Assembly (NCBI RefSeq): GCF_947495715.1
Contig: NZ_CANLZU010000010.1
Coordinates: 62,001-126,000 of the forward strand
Reading direction: 5' to 3'
DNA: 64,000 nt
Source of the DNA: an uncultured Oceanisphaera sp.
GTDB lineage: Bacteria; Pseudomonadota; Gammaproteobacteria; Enterobacterales; Aeromonadaceae
Below are positions 9,039 through 18,474 of this stretch, one piece after another. Every line of letters begins with the position of its first letter. Position 1 is the first letter of the stretch. A program made the position numbers and the translations under genes. Under the pieces are notes generated by a model. That model ran no database searches. It was not told where the DNA came from and saw nothing but the letters and a program-made list of their open reading frames with translations.

Positions 9039-10145
9039 TCAATCGATTCTATCCTCAAAGGTACTGAGAGCCCTGATTCTGTCTTCGTCGATCCAGATGC
9101 CAAGACCGGGGGCGTCGGATAACTCAATATGGGTCTCGTTGCCGGGCATGTCGGCAACATCACGAGCAATCATGGCCGGCCCCACCATGTCGTTAGCCAC
9201 TATGTTGCAATGGGCCATCGCCAGGTGCGCGCCCGCCAAAGTAGCAACCGATGACTCCACCATGGAACCGATCTGGCAGGGAATATCTGCGGCGAGACCG
9301 ATCTCGGCCATGGCGCGGGCGGCGTGTAATCCCCCGGACTTCATCAGTTTGATATTGACCATGTCCGCCGCCTGGAGGCGAACCACCTCAAGCATGTCAC
9401 GCACGCCGTGAATGGGCTCGTCAGCCATGATAACCGCTTCGGTGGCCTGGGTGATCCGGGCCAGTGCATCCAGATTTTCAATGGAGACCGGTTGCTCGAA
9501 CCACTCCACCTGATAAGGCGCAGCCTGACGAATAATCTGCAGAGCCTGCTTGGCACTCCAGCCCTGATTGGCGTCCACTCGCAGGGCTACGCCCGGTGCC
9601 ATCGCCTCCCGGACGCGGGCGATGCGTTCGACATCCAGCTCTGGGGCATCACCGAGTTTGATCTTGACTGATGCATAGCCGCGATCACAAGCTTCCCGCG
9701 CCTGGCGCGCCATCTCCTCCGGTGCCAGCATGCTGATCACACAGGGCAGTTCGAGGCGAGCATGATAACGTCCCCCCAGCAGGCTATAGAGGGGAACCTT
9801 GCAGTGTCTGGCCAGCAGATCGTGCAGGGCAATATCCAGAGCGGCCTTGGCAGAAGGGTTATGGCGGATACGCGCCTCGGCCATGCTGTGGAAAGCGCCA
9901 ATACTGTCGATTGGGCGCCCGATCACGAGCGGCGCCAATTCTCTGGTGATGACCTGTCGAGCTGCCCGCCAGGTTTCCCCCGAGACATGCTGGTCGACAA
10001 CCGCTTCCCCCCACCCCACTTCTCCCGAAGTCGATTCGATCCTGACCAGGATGCTTTCGATATCTTCATAGGTATCGTAGGCGATCTTAAATGGCTGTTT
10101 GAGTGGCAAGCGAATGCCATAGACGGTGATTTGTTTAATCTGCAT
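9039..10145 (-). CDS. Enolase-superfamily (MLE subgroup) epimerase/racemase
   Basis: 368 aa from ATG 10145 (AAGGA upstream), 13 bp after the transporter stop. The muconate-lactonizing-enzyme subgroup signature is complete: KxK at K161/K163, metal ligands D191, E217 and D242 (DANQGW, WFEQP, ADEP), and the second catalytic lysine K266 in NIKLMKSGG. Members include dipeptide (L-Ala-D/L-Glu) epimerases, N-succinyl-amino-acid racemase/o-succinylbenzoate synthase and muconate cycloisomerase. No menaquinone or aromatic-pathway genes are near. The linked M20 hydrolase and transporter favour a dipeptide epimerase or N-acyl-amino-acid racemase. The substrate is an inference. Confidence 0.82.
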   Translation of the reverse strand: MQIKQITVYGIRLPLKQPFKIAYDTYEDIESILVRIESTSGEVGWGEAVVDQHVSGETWRAARQVITRELAPLVIGRPIDSIGAFHSMAEARIRHNPSAKAALDIALHDLLARHCKVPLYSLLGGRYHARLELPCVISMLAPEEMARQAREACDRGYASVKIKLGDAPELDVERIARVREAMAPGVALRVDANQGWSAKQALQIIRQAAPYQVEWFEQPVSIENLDALARITQATEAVIMADEPIHGVRDMLEVVRLQAADMVNIKLMKSGGLHAARAMAEIGLAADIPCQIGSMVESSVATLAGAHLAMAHCNIVANDMVGPAMIARDVADMPGNETHIELSDAPGLGIWIDEDRIRALSTFEDRID

Positions 10146-10158
10146 AGGAAAACGTCCT

Positions 10159-11556
10159 TCAAGACCAGGAAATATAATAGGCAAGGGTAACCATGCTGGC
10201 AGCCAGCATCAGCTGTATGAGAAACAATGGCAGAATCCACTTGATCCATTTGCTCCAGGAAACACCGGCCACCGACAACCCTGCCATAAAGTAGCCGGAG
10301 GTGGGAGTGATGATATTGGTGATCCCGTCGCCCAGCTGGAAGGCAAGTACCGCAGTCTGGCGAGTGACACCCACCAGATCGGCAAGAGGCACCATAAGCG
10401 GCATGGTCAGGGCGGCCTGGCCACTGCCGGAGGGGACCAGGCAGTTAAGCAGCATCTGTACCAGAAACATGCCGACGGCCGTCAACACGGGTGGCATGCC
10501 GCCAATCAGTTGTTCGAGATGGTAGAGAATGGTATCGAGGATGCTGCCGTTCTTGAGCACGATCAGGATACCGAAAGCGAAACCGACCACCAGAGCCCCC
10601 ATGGCGATGTCCTTTAGTCCATTGACAAACTGCTCGGCGATCTCATTGGGGCTCATGCGGGCAAAGGCCCCGACCAGCATGCACATCAGCAGGAACACCC
10701 CGGACATTTCGCCGATATACCAGCCATGACGGATGACGCCATAGGCGATTAGCAGGATAGAACCGGCGAAGGCCGACAGGATCAAGCGATCGGAATGACT
10801 CAGGGGACTTTCGTCGAGCACATCCTGACTTGCTGCCGCTCCAGGCACGGGTGGCGATTTCACCCTGGCGGCATAGTAGGTCACGAAAGCGATGCTCACG
10901 CCGACAAATACCAGCCAGTAAACGACCCGCAGGCCCATGCCCGAAAACATCGGCAGCTGGGCAATATCCTGGGCCACGCCGACGGTAAAGGGATTCATGA
11001 ACGCCGCGGAGAACCCGGCTCCGGCACCCACCAGCGGAACGGCAGCGGCAACCATGGAGTTATAACCCAGCATCCTCATCATCGGCGCCAGTATGATGAT
11101 GAAGGCGATGGTTTCCTCGGCGAGACCAAAGGTGGCGCCGCCGATGGCAAACAGCAGCATCAACAACGGGATCAGGATGATGTCATGACCCGACAGGCTG
11201 CGGCTGATACTGGCCACCAGCTTCTGCAGCACTCCCGTCGCCTTGAGCACCCCGAAGGCGCCCCCGGAGATAAAGATAAAGAAGATGATGCTGCTGCCTT
11301 CCTTCATGCCCTCGAATACCGCGATGAACGGCGTGAGCAAGGTCGCTGGCTGGCCATCAATGGCGGCATAGCTGCCAGGTATCACCACCGTTTTGCCCTG
11401 TTCGGAGAGCACCCGCTCATAGCTGCCTGCATCGATCAGATAGGTCATCGCGGCCGCGACACAGATGAAAGTGAACAAGACCACGAAGATATGTGGAAAA
11501 CCGAGCTGCCGGCGTGGTGCTGCCTCGAACTCGGCAGCTCTTTCTAGATGACTCAT
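10159..11556 (-). CDS. YfcC/DcuC-family membrane transporter
   Basis: 465 aa from ATG 11556, which has AGGGGG 5 bp upstream; a GTG at 11574 is possible but would overlap the previous gene's stop. A cytoplasmic N-tail is followed by about 12 hydrophobic segments. GGAFGVLKATGV, GGATFGLAEETIAF and the C-terminal VPSGSGQAALTMPLMVPL / ITPTSGYFMAGL motifs belong to the C4-dicarboxylate carrier/YfcC (PF03606) group, whose members move dicarboxylates, amino acids or peptides. It lies between the M20 hydrolase and the epimerase, so it likely imports their substrate or exports a product. Confidence 0.85.
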   Translation of the reverse strand: MSHLERAAEFEAAPRRQLGFPHIFVVLFTFICVAAAMTYLIDAGSYERVLSEQGKTVVIPGSYAAIDGQPATLLTPFIAVFEGMKEGSSIIFFIFISGGAFGVLKATGVLQKLVASISRSLSGHDIILIPLLMLLFAIGGATFGLAEETIAFIIILAPMMRMLGYNSMVAAAVPLVGAGAGFSAAFMNPFTVGVAQDIAQLPMFSGMGLRVVYWLVFVGVSIAFVTYYAARVKSPPVPGAAASQDVLDESPLSHSDRLILSAFAGSILLIAYGVIRHGWYIGEMSGVFLLMCMLVGAFARMSPNEIAEQFVNGLKDIAMGALVVGFAFGILIVLKNGSILDTILYHLEQLIGGMPPVLTAVGMFLVQMLLNCLVPSGSGQAALTMPLMVPLADLVGVTRQTAVLAFQLGDGITNIITPTSGYFMAGLSVAGVSWSKWIKWILPLFLIQLMLAASMVTLAYYISWS

Positions 11557-11570
11557 ATTACCCCCTGGAT

Positions 11571-12728
11571 TCACTGATTGCTGTCGAGAAAACGTCGAGC
11601 GGCATGGGAAAGAAAACAGCTGCCTTTGTCCAGAATGTCGTCGTTGAAGTCATAATCGGGCTGATGCAACCGCGGGGCCGAGCCACCGCACCCGTTGCCA
11701 ATCCACGCATAAACGCCAGGTACCTTTTCCAGGAAAGCGCCCATGTCGTCGGCGCCCATGCTGATCGGATGGTCCACCAGCTGGGATGCTCCCCACAACT
11801 CCTCGACCACGCTGCGCGCGAGGGCAGAACAGGCCGGGTCATTGGCCACCGGCGGGGTCGATAGCCGGTAGTCAATGGTCGGGGGGCACCCGGTCGCCAG
11901 ACCAATGCCTTTCACGATCTCGTGGATACGTTGTTCGATATGCCGTCTGGCATCGGGCTTGAAACTGCGGGCAGTGCCCTTTAGCCTGGCCATGGCCGGA
12001 ATAATATTGCTGGCATGACCGCTCTGAAGACTGCCGACACTGACGACAGCGATATCCTCGGGATTGATATTGCGACTGATTACCTGCTGCAGGGCGGTTA
12101 CGAATAACCCGGCAGCAAAAACGGGGTCAGTGGTCAGGTGGGGCATGGCGCCGTGGCCGCCTTCGGAGTTGAACTGCACTTCGAAGTCATCACTCGAAGC
12201 CATGTGGGGCCGATCGTGTATCACGAAGCGCCCGGTCTCGACCCCGGGCCAGTTGTGCATGCCAAACATCGCTTCGATGGGAAAGCGCTCCAGCAAGCCA
12301 TCGTCAAGCATGGCGGGCGCCCCGGTGCCTAGCTCTTCGGCCGGTTGAAAGACAAGCACCACACGACCGGAGGCTGGACGGTTTTGAACCAGGTCGAGGG
12401 CGGCACCGAGCAGCATCGCCGTGTGACCATCATGCCCGCAGGCATGCATAACCCCCTGATGGCGGGAACAATATTCGGTGGTGTTGTCTTCTGCCAGCGG
12501 CAGGGCATCCATGTCGGCCCTCAAGCCGACACTGCGACCGGCAGACAAACCGTTGATGATGCCTACCACGCCGTGGCCGCCGATGCCCTGATGCACCTCG
12601 TCGACACCGATTTCACGCAGCATGCCGACCACCCGTTCGGCTGTCTGTTGCTCGTGACAGGAGAGCTCGGGAAAACGATGCAGCTCACGCCGAAAGGCAA
12701 TCATGCGTTCTATATCACGCTCTTTCAT
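11571..12728 (-). CDS. M20-family amidohydrolase (N-acyl-amino-acid/hippurate type)
   Basis: 385 aa from ATG 12728 (GAGGGA 8 bp upstream). The dinuclear-metal residues of the M20D hydrolases are in place: GLRADMDALP, MHACGHDGH (Cys97, His99), the EE pair 131-132 in FQPAEELGTG, His158 in MFGMHNWPG and the C-terminal SMGADDMGAF. The family cleaves N-acyl (acetyl, benzoyl, succinyl) amino acids or IAA-type conjugates; it is cytoplasmic and has no signal peptide. It is first in a three-gene leftward operon with the transporter and epimerase, and divergent from a LysR regulator, which probably controls the operon. Confidence 0.88.
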   Translation of the reverse strand: MKERDIERMIAFRRELHRFPELSCHEQQTAERVVGMLREIGVDEVHQGIGGHGVVGIINGLSAGRSVGLRADMDALPLAEDNTTEYCSRHQGVMHACGHDGHTAMLLGAALDLVQNRPASGRVVLVFQPAEELGTGAPAMLDDGLLERFPIEAMFGMHNWPGVETGRFVIHDRPHMASSDDFEVQFNSEGGHGAMPHLTTDPVFAAGLFVTALQQVISRNINPEDIAVVSVGSLQSGHASNIIPAMARLKGTARSFKPDARRHIEQRIHEIVKGIGLATGCPPTIDYRLSTPPVANDPACSALARSVVEELWGASQLVDHPISMGADDMGAFLEKVPGVYAWIGNGCGGSAPRLHQPDYDFNDDILDKGSCFLSHAARRFLDSNQ

Positions 12729-12965
12729 TAAATAGATCCCTCTATTGGCCATAGCCTGGAAACGGCCTGGTCTTCCATAACTGACTATCATCCTCTTGGC
12801 AAGCAACACGTCGCCAGGGGAAAAGTCCATTAAACAGCCGTTTGTGCTGTTGCACTACGCAGCGTTTTTCATCATATTCAATGAATTAAAGGCCGAAAAA
12901 TACTTGTTCTCGATGGTGTCATGCCTTTTTGATATGCCACAGGCTGTTTGGGGCGAAATAACAAT
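12729..12965. promoter_or_regulatory. Divergent LysR-controlled intergenic region
   Basis: An AT-richer 237-bp spacer between the leftward M20 operon and the rightward LysR gene. The dyad TTCAT-N8-ATGAA at 12868-12885 could be a LysR-type operator. No convincing -35/-10 pair could be fixed by eye. Confidence 0.4.
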
Positions 12966-13916
12966 ATGGATATAAGAAAACTGAAGTACTTTCTGTCGGT
13001 CGTCGATGAAGGTTCAATCACTGCGGCAGCAAGAAAAATTCACATTGCCCAGCCGGCATTGACACGACAAATCCGTCTGCTTGAAGAAGGGATCGGTACC
13101 CGGCTGCTCGATAGAAATCACAAGGGGGTGGTATTAACCCGGGCAGGAGAATTCCTGTATGACAATGCCCTGCGCCTGGTGGCCGACGTTGATAATGTTG
13201 CCAAGAAAACAAAAGCCATCGCAGAAGGGTATGCCGACAGCCTGTCCATCGGCATCACCACCATTCACCCTTACATTCCCAGTATTTCGGGAGTGATCAG
13301 TCGGTTTCGTACGCAGTATCCGGATATCCGGCTTGCACTCGAGTCCATGTTATCCGGCCCTCAGACCACGGCCATCATCCAGGGCAGCATCGATGCCGGC
13401 CTGCTGTTCATCGAATCGGACGATGAACCACTGCTGGATACCCTGCCCATCGGTACATTCCGCATGGCGGTGATCACACGTCGTCACCCCGGTTTGCCGG
13501 AGAAGGCACCCACATCGCTGCGCGACTTTGATGGGGCCCCTTTCATACGCTTCAAGCGTGATTCGACCCCGGGCAGCTACGATCGTATCGATCGGCATTT
13601 TCGAGATGCGGGCATCACGCCAAATATCGTGCAGGAATGTCACGATGACATCACCATTCGCGGCCTGGTGGCCACGGGTATGGGCTACGCCATCATGCCG
13701 AGCATTCTGGCCGCGGGTGATGATAATCTCATTGCCTACGAACTGGATGATCTCCCTATTTATTGCCCGCTGATGCTGGCCTGGCGTAAAGGCTGTAAAT
13801 CGCCCGAGGTAGACTTGTTATGCCGTGTTGCCATGGATGCAGATCAGTTGGCGAGTGAAGCAGAAGAACAAGTATCTATCGTTGAGCATTCATCAACGAG
13901 TTTCGTTGTTCAGTAA
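12966..13916 (+). CDS. LysR-family transcriptional regulator
   Basis: 316 aa from ATG 12966. The N-terminal winged helix is classical (MDIRKLKYFLSVVDEGSITAA, then ALTRQIRLLEEGIGTRLLDR), followed by a two-lobed periplasmic-binding-like effector domain to about residue 290. Orientation and proximity make it the probable activator of the divergent M20-transporter-epimerase operon, responding to its substrate. It ends 20 bp before the right copy of the trhP repeat, so the gene marks the right edge of the cassette. The C-terminal ~20 residues are Glu/Ser rich and may be non-conserved. Confidence 0.92.
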   Translation: MDIRKLKYFLSVVDEGSITAAARKIHIAQPALTRQIRLLEEGIGTRLLDRNHKGVVLTRAGEFLYDNALRLVADVDNVAKKTKAIAEGYADSLSIGITTIHPYIPSISGVISRFRTQYPDIRLALESMLSGPQTTAIIQGSIDAGLLFIESDDEPLLDTLPIGTFRMAVITRRHPGLPEKAPTSLRDFDGAPFIRFKRDSTPGSYDRIDRHFRDAGITPNIVQECHDDITIRGLVATGMGYAIMPSILAAGDDNLIAYELDDLPIYCPLMLAWRKGCKSPEVDLLCRVAMDADQLASEAEEQVSIVEHSSTSFVVQ

Positions 13917-13938
13917 AAGCCTACTGGTATTGAGGCTA

Positions 13939-14004
13939 CTGCTGCGCCACCTTAACGCGCAGCAAGACACCCGTCAGCCTCATGCAACGCCGCTGACGGC
14001 CTGA
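13939..14004 (+). pseudogene. trhP 3'-end remnant
   Basis: Reads LLRHLNAQQDTRQPHATPLTA then stop, against LLRHLGARQDSRQPHATPLTA in intact trhP. Homology to trhP stops just upstream of this. It has no start of its own and is a fossil of the cassette's insertion next to trhP. Confidence 0.85.
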
Positions 14005-14028
14005 TTATCGCCAGGAAGAACAAAAACC

Positions 14029-14056
14029 AAAAAGCCGGGAGTTATCCCGGCTTTTT
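14029..14056. terminator. Bidirectional terminator, LysR gene / pnp
   Basis: AAAAAGCCGGGA and TCCCGGCTTTTT arms. It works for both converging genes and is part of the duplicated 120-bp unit. Confidence 0.9.
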
Positions 14057-14091
14057 ATCTTTCTACATTAGCCTGTCAGGCCATGACGACG

Positions 14092-16302
14092 TTACTCGGC
14101 CTTGTCGGCCGGTGCTGCGTCGGTCTTGGTGGCTTCGGCAGGTGCCGCTTCCACCTTGGCTGCTTCAACCTTGGTTTCTTCAACCTTGGCTGCTTCGGCA
14201 GCGGGCGCTTCGGCGGCGACCGGCTCTTTCGCTTCCTTGATGGACAGACGAATGCGGCCCTGGCGATCCACTTCCAGTACCTTGACCTTGACGGTGTCGC
14301 CCACGGTCAGGTGATCGGACACGTTCTTGACCCGCTCTTCGGTGATCTGGGAGATATGAACCAGACCATCTTTACCGGGCAGAATGTTAACGAAAGCACC
14401 GAAGTCGGCCAGACGCACGACCTGACCGTCGTAGATGGTGCCGCTTTCCACTTCTGCAGTCAGCTGCTCGATACGACGAATGGCCAGCTTGGCGGCTTCA
14501 CCGTCCACGGCGGCAATCTTGACGGTACCGTCGTCATCCAGCTCGATGGTGGTGCCGGTTTCTTCGGTCAGGGCACGAATGGTGGCGCCGCCTTTACCGA
14601 TCACATCACGAATCTTCTCGGGGTTGATCTTGATGATGTGGATGCGCGGGGCGAAATCGGAGATCTCGGCACGCGGTGCCTGCATCGCCTCATCCATCAC
14701 CTTCAGGATGTGCAGACGAGCATTGCGTGCCTGCTTCAGCGCCACTTCCATGATTTCTTTGGTGATGCCTTCAATCTTGATGTCCATCTGCAGCGCGGTA
14801 ATGCCCTGAGTGGTACCGGCCACTTTAAAGTCCATGTCGCCCAGGTGATCTTCGTCACCCAGAATGTCGGACAGTACTACAAAGCCGGCGTCTTCTTTCA
14901 CCAGACCCATGGCGATACCGGCCACGGACGCCTTGATCGGCACACCCGCATCCATCAGCGCCAGTGAAGTACCACACACGGAAGCCATGGAAGAAGAACC
15001 ATTGGACTCGGTGATTTCAGATACCACACGTACGGTGTACGGGAATACGTCGGCACTCGGCATTACGGCGGCAACGCCACGCTTGGCCAGACGACCGTGA
15101 CCGATTTCCCGACGCTTGGGGCTGCCGACCATACCGGTTTCGCCCACACAGTAGGGGGGGAAGTTGTAGTGCAGCATGAAGCGGTTGGTACGGGCGCCAG
15201 TCAGCTCGTCAATCAGCTGAGCGTCACGCTCCGTGCCCAGGGTGGCGGCAACCAGAGCCTGAGTTTCACCACGGGTAAACAGGGCGGAGCCGTGAGTACG
15301 GGGCAGCAGACCGGTGGCCACGTTCAGGGCACGAATCATGTCCGGTTCACGACCATCGATACGGGGCTCACCACGTACCACGCGACCGCGTACAATCTGC
15401 TTCTCCAGCTTGCCCAGCTGTTCCTGCACTTCCTTGATACCCTGCTCGGGATGAGCGGCCAGCACGGCCGACAATGCCTTGGCCTTGATGGCGCCAATGG
15501 CGTCGCGACGAGCGCTCTTGTCGGTGATGCGATAGGCTTCGCCCATCTCGGTGGTCGCCAGCTCGGCAATCTGGGCTTTCAGGCCTTCGTTCTCGGCCTT
15601 CGGCTGCCAGTCCCAGGGCTGGGTGCCCACTTCGGCGGCAAACTCGTTGATCGCCTGCACGGCGGTGTTCAGCTGCTCGTGACCGTAAACCACGGCGCCC
15701 AGCATCACTTCTTCGGGCAGAATGTTGGCTTCGGACTCCACCATCAATACCGCGTTGGCGGTACCGGCAACGACCAGATCCAGCTCGCTGTTTTCCAGCT
15801 CGCTGATGCTCGGGTTCAGCACGTACTCACCATTCATGTAACCGACGCGAGCGGCGCCGATAGGACCGGCAAACGGAATACCGGAAATGGCCAGGGCCGC
15901 AGAGGTACCCAGCATGGCGATGATGTCGGGCGCGATATCGGGGTTCACCGAGACCACGGTGGCGATCACCTGTACTTCGTTCTTGAATCCTTCGGGAAAC
16001 AACGGACGGATCGGACGGTCAATCAGTCGCGAGGTCAGTGTTTCACCTTCCGTTGGGCGGCCTTCACGCTTGAAGAAGCTGCCCGGAATGCGGCCGGCAG
16101 CGTAGGTACGCTCCTGGTAGTTAACGGTCAGCGGAAAAAAGTCTTTGCTTTCATCGGCTTCGCGCTTGCCAACGACAGTCACCAGAACGGCGGTATCATC
16201 AATGCTGGCCATGACGGCACCACTCGCCTGACGCGCCATGACGCCGGTTTCGAGGGTGACGGTATGCTGGCCGTACTGGAAGGTTTTCACGATAGGATTC
16301 AC
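14092..16302 (-). CDS. pnp: Polynucleotide phosphorylase
   Basis: 736 aa, 3'-5' exoribonuclease of the RNA degradosome and sRNA metabolism. Two RNase PH-like domains (first residues ~1-230, second ~300-550) are followed by KH ([20 protein letters not shown]) and S1 ([23 protein letters not shown]) domains. An Ala/Glu/Lys-rich tail (~40 residues) is longer than in E. coli. The start codon is GTG at 16302 with AAGGAA upstream. In contrast to the usual tight rpsO-pnp pair, about 800 bp of repeats separate it from rpsO. Confidence 0.97.
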   Translation of the reverse strand: MNPIVKTFQYGQHTVTLETGVMARQASGAVMASIDDTAVLVTVVGKREADESKDFFPLTVNYQERTYAAGRIPGSFFKREGRPTEGETLTSRLIDRPIRPLFPEGFKNEVQVIATVVSVNPDIAPDIIAMLGTSAALAISGIPFAGPIGAARVGYMNGEYVLNPSISELENSELDLVVAGTANAVLMVESEANILPEEVMLGAVVYGHEQLNTAVQAINEFAAEVGTQPWDWQPKAENEGLKAQIAELATTEMGEAYRITDKSARRDAIGAIKAKALSAVLAAHPEQGIKEVQEQLGKLEKQIVRGRVVRGEPRIDGREPDMIRALNVATGLLPRTHGSALFTRGETQALVAATLGTERDAQLIDELTGARTNRFMLHYNFPPYCVGETGMVGSPKRREIGHGRLAKRGVAAVMPSADVFPYTVRVVSEITESNGSSSMASVCGTSLALMDAGVPIKASVAGIAMGLVKEDAGFVVLSDILGDEDHLGDMDFKVAGTTQGITALQMDIKIEGITKEIMEVALKQARNARLHILKVMDEAMQAPRAEISDFAPRIHIIKINPEKIRDVIGKGGATIRALTEETGTTIELDDDGTVKIAAVDGEAAKLAIRRIEQLTAEVESGTIYDGQVVRLADFGAFVNILPGKDGLVHISQITEERVKNVSDHLTVGDTVKVKVLEVDRQGRIRLSIKEAKEPVAAEAPAAEAAKVEETKVEAAKVEAAPAEATKTDAAPADKAE

Positions 16303-16426
16303 GTTGTAGATTCCTTAATATGTTTGGTCTTTTAATTTACCGGCACAGTATACTTGATTCCCGTTTAAAGGACAGAAACGCACGGGAAAAACAGGTGCGC
16401 ACGTGAGGAGTAAAGTGTTAGGGGTG

Positions 16427-16477
16427 AGGCGTAAAACAACGAACTCACAGGCCCGATGTTTTTCTTCTCACGCTTCA
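16427..16477 (+). repeat. 51-bp direct repeat, left of repeat-family copy 1
   Basis: Matches 16981-17031 with 7 mismatches by hand count, same orientation. The pair flanks the structured element between rpsO and pnp. The sequence begins in a GTGAGGCGT-type heptamer zone. Confidence 0.85.
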
Positions 16478-16478
16478 T

Positions 16479-16975
16479 ACCAAAGGGATTAAATAATTGA
16501 TCTATTTGGTTACCCTGCAAAGGTCGGACAAAGGGCCCGCTCCGCCGACACGCCGTGAATCCTTCCCTGGAGGCTCCGCCGCGCCATCCTTGGCGCGGAG
16601 GGTCGGCGGAGCAGATCCCTTTATCCTCCCTGATGCCAAGGAGTTGCCTGTTGGCGTCGCCTACAGACAACTCGGTGCTCGAGAAGAGGCAACAGAGATC
16701 GACTGCCACGACCGTGAAATGCCATGGCCAGCAAAGGCTCCTGCAATGCAGACACTCCCACCATCCCTGGCGGTCGGACGGCATTTCCCGAGCCCTCAGG
16801 GGCGAGCTTGTCTCGCTGTGACGAACAGTTGCAGCCTGACCGAACATCCAGTGAATGTTCGCAGCAGGCTGAAACGGTGAGTGTCATTTATCAGTGGCGT
16901 GTCGTGGGAGGTGGCTCTGTTTTCTCGAGTATCCAGTTTCAAATAGATCACATTTTTACTTAGATTGGTATTAGC
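16479..16975 (+). repeat. Structured dispersed repeat, copy 1 (MITE-like)
   Basis: About 500 bp filling the rpsO-pnp spacer. It shares a long co-linear core with copy 2 (38133-38538), copy 3 (52456-52781) and, inverted, copy 4 (58323-58677): GACACGC box, hairpin 1 (CGCGCCA-TCCT-TGGCGCG), then GACAACTCGG and GAGGCAACAGAGAT boxes, hairpin 2 (GAAATGCC ... GGCATTTC), a TCC-loop hairpin inside it, and GTGTCGTGGGAGGTGGCT near the end. Both ends carry imperfect inverted TACCAA / TTGGTA sequences, as in copy 4. Reading frames inside are not shared between copies. No transposase. Confidence 0.8.
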
Positions 16976-16980
16976 AAGTA

Positions 16981-17031
16981 AGGCGCAAAACAACGGACCC
17001 ACAGGCACGGTGTTTTTCTCCTGACGCTTCA
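16981..17031 (+). repeat. 51-bp direct repeat, right of repeat-family copy 1
   Basis: Partner of 16427-16477. It is followed by CCCCTTACCCCTCAC, another degenerate heptamer stretch. Confidence 0.85.
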
Positions 17032-17063
17032 CCCCTTACCCCTCACACTAAAAATCAGGCAAC

Positions 17064-17088
17064 AAAAAAGGGGCCGAAGCCCCTTTTT
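17064..17088 (-). terminator. rpsO terminator
   Basis: AAAAAAGGGGC-CGAA-GCCCCTTTTT, symmetric, directly after the rpsO stop on the minus strand. Confidence 0.9.
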
Positions 17089-17106
17089 CTTGAACCGGAT
17101 GCTCGA

Positions 17107-17376
17107 TTAACGACGCAGACCCAGTTTGGCGATCAGTGCACTGTAACGCGCAACGTCTTTACGCTTCAGGTAGTCCAGCAGGCTACGACGCTGGGATACC
17201 ATGCGCAGCAGACCACGACGGCTGTGGTGATCGTGGATGTGCTGCTTGAAGTGACCTTGCAGGTGGTTGATCTGGGCGCTCAGCAGGGCAACCTGAACTT
17301 CAGGTGAACCGGTGTCGCCTTCGCCGCGAGCAAAATCAGCAACGATCTGGGCTTTGGTTTCAGCATTTAGTGACAT
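17107..17376 (-). CDS. rpsO: 30S ribosomal protein S15
   Basis: 89 aa from ATG 17376, with GGAG upstream (the frame extends further but without a ribosome site). [28 protein letters not shown] and [29 protein letters not shown] are diagnostic of S15, the primary binder of 16S rRNA helices 20-22. It lies downstream of truB and ends in a strong terminator. Confidence 0.98.
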   Translation of the reverse strand: MSLNAETKAQIVADFARGEGDTGSPEVQVALLSAQINHLQGHFKQHIHDHHSRRGLLRMVSQRRSLLDYLKRKDVARYSALIAKLGLRR

Positions 17377-17536
17377 CTTATTACTCCAAAGAGATGAATG
17401 TTTTTTCCAGCCGATCACTAATTCAGCCGGAAAGCGAGCTGCGCATTCTACCAGTTAAGCCGATGTTGGCAACCAGAAAATGCCGGCAACAGCAACGAGC
17501 CCGGCAAGACCCGTTGCTGTTGACAAGGTCGTGGTT

Positions 17537-18472
17537 TCAGCGCACCAGGCGCTTGGGGGCAACTTTACCGTCTTCGTCGATTTCACCGACGCCGATAAAG
17601 CGATGTTCGTCACCCATGGTCATGCGTACAAAACCTTCAAGCGGCGCGCCGGAAACCTGCACCGCCTGCCCCTGATTGATATAACCGGCCACCAGCTCGG
17701 ACATGTTCACTTCCGGCAGGGTGGAGACGGCGGTATCCATCGGCAACAGCAGCGGATCCAGCTCCAGGCGAGGCGCTATCTCCTGGGTGCGGCAGTTTTC
17801 GAGAATGCATTCCAGCTGCTCCAGCGTCAGCATGCGGTCGCTCGGGTACCCGGCCACGGCAAGACGACGCAGCACGGTCACGTGGGCGCCACAGCCCAGC
17901 ACTTCACCCAGATCATCGACGATGGTACGGATATAGGTGCCCTTGCTGCAGTGTACTTCCAGCTCCACTTCATCGCCTTCAAAGCGGATCAGGGTCAGCT
18001 CATAGACGGTGATGGGCCGGGACTCCCGCGGCACTTCGATGCCTTCACGGGCATACTGGTACAGGGGTTTGCCCTGATATTTGAGCGCGGAATACATGGA
18101 CGGAATCTGCTGGCTCTCGCCACGAAAACGATCCAGCGCCTCGATCAGATCGCCCATGGCGACGTTGACCGGACGGGTCTCGACCACTTCGCCGTCGGCA
18201 TCGCTGGTGTCGGTGCGCTCGCCCAGCTTGGCAACCACCCGGTAACGCTTGTCCGCTTCCAGCAGAAACTGGGAAAACTTGGTGGCTTCGCCCAGGCAAA
18301 TCGGCAGCATGCCGGTTGCCAGCGGGTCGAGGGCACCGGTGTGCCCCGCCTTGGCGGCGGCATAAATACGCTTGACCTGTTGCAGGGCATCGTTGGAGGT
18401 AATGCCGGCTGGCTTGTCCAACAACAGAATGCCGTCTACCTCACGGCCACGAAATCGACGCTGACGCCCCAT
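17537..18472 (-). CDS. truB: tRNA pseudouridine-55 synthase
   Basis: 311 aa. It makes the universal psi55 in the T-loop of tRNAs. [22 protein letters not shown] and [16 protein letters not shown] (catalytic Asp in GALDPLA) define TruB; a PUA-like domain ends the protein. It starts 2 bp after the rbfA stop within the nusA-infB operon. Confidence 0.97.
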   Translation of the reverse strand: MGRQRRFRGREVDGILLLDKPAGITSNDALQQVKRIYAAAKAGHTGALDPLATGMLPICLGEATKFSQFLLEADKRYRVVAKLGERTDTSDADGEVVETRPVNVAMGDLIEALDRFRGESQQIPSMYSALKYQGKPLYQYAREGIEVPRESRPITVYELTLIRFEGDEVELEVHCSKGTYIRTIVDDLGEVLGCGAHVTVLRRLAVAGYPSDRMLTLEQLECILENCRTQEIAPRLELDPLLLPMDTAVSTLPEVNMSELVAGYINQGQAVQVSGAPLEGFVRMTMGDEHRFIGVGEIDEDGKVAPKRLVR

Positions 18473-18474
18473 CT

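Larger units (their letters stand above)
13937..14056 (+). repeat. Right copy of 120-bp trhP-end direct repeat
   Basis: Same orientation as 8843-8962, 8 mismatches, no gaps. It carries the terminator now shared by the LysR gene and the convergent pnp. Confidence 0.95.

Noticed and set aside
8843..14056. trhP-end duplication as an assembly or copy error
   Set aside because: Eight scattered differences, six of them clustered in coding positions and some silent, indicate two separately evolved copies rather than an artefact.
15097..16335. 412-codon frame antisense to pnp
   Set aside because: Shadow of pnp codon usage; Gly/His/Gln-rich low-complexity translation, no family resemblance, and pnp is unambiguous on the other strand.
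16555..16821. Small proteins encoded inside the dispersed repeats (also 38193-38417, 58369-58566)
   Set aside because: Frames fall on differing strands and frames of the element in different copies, have no ribosome sites, and the copies conserve hairpins rather than codons.
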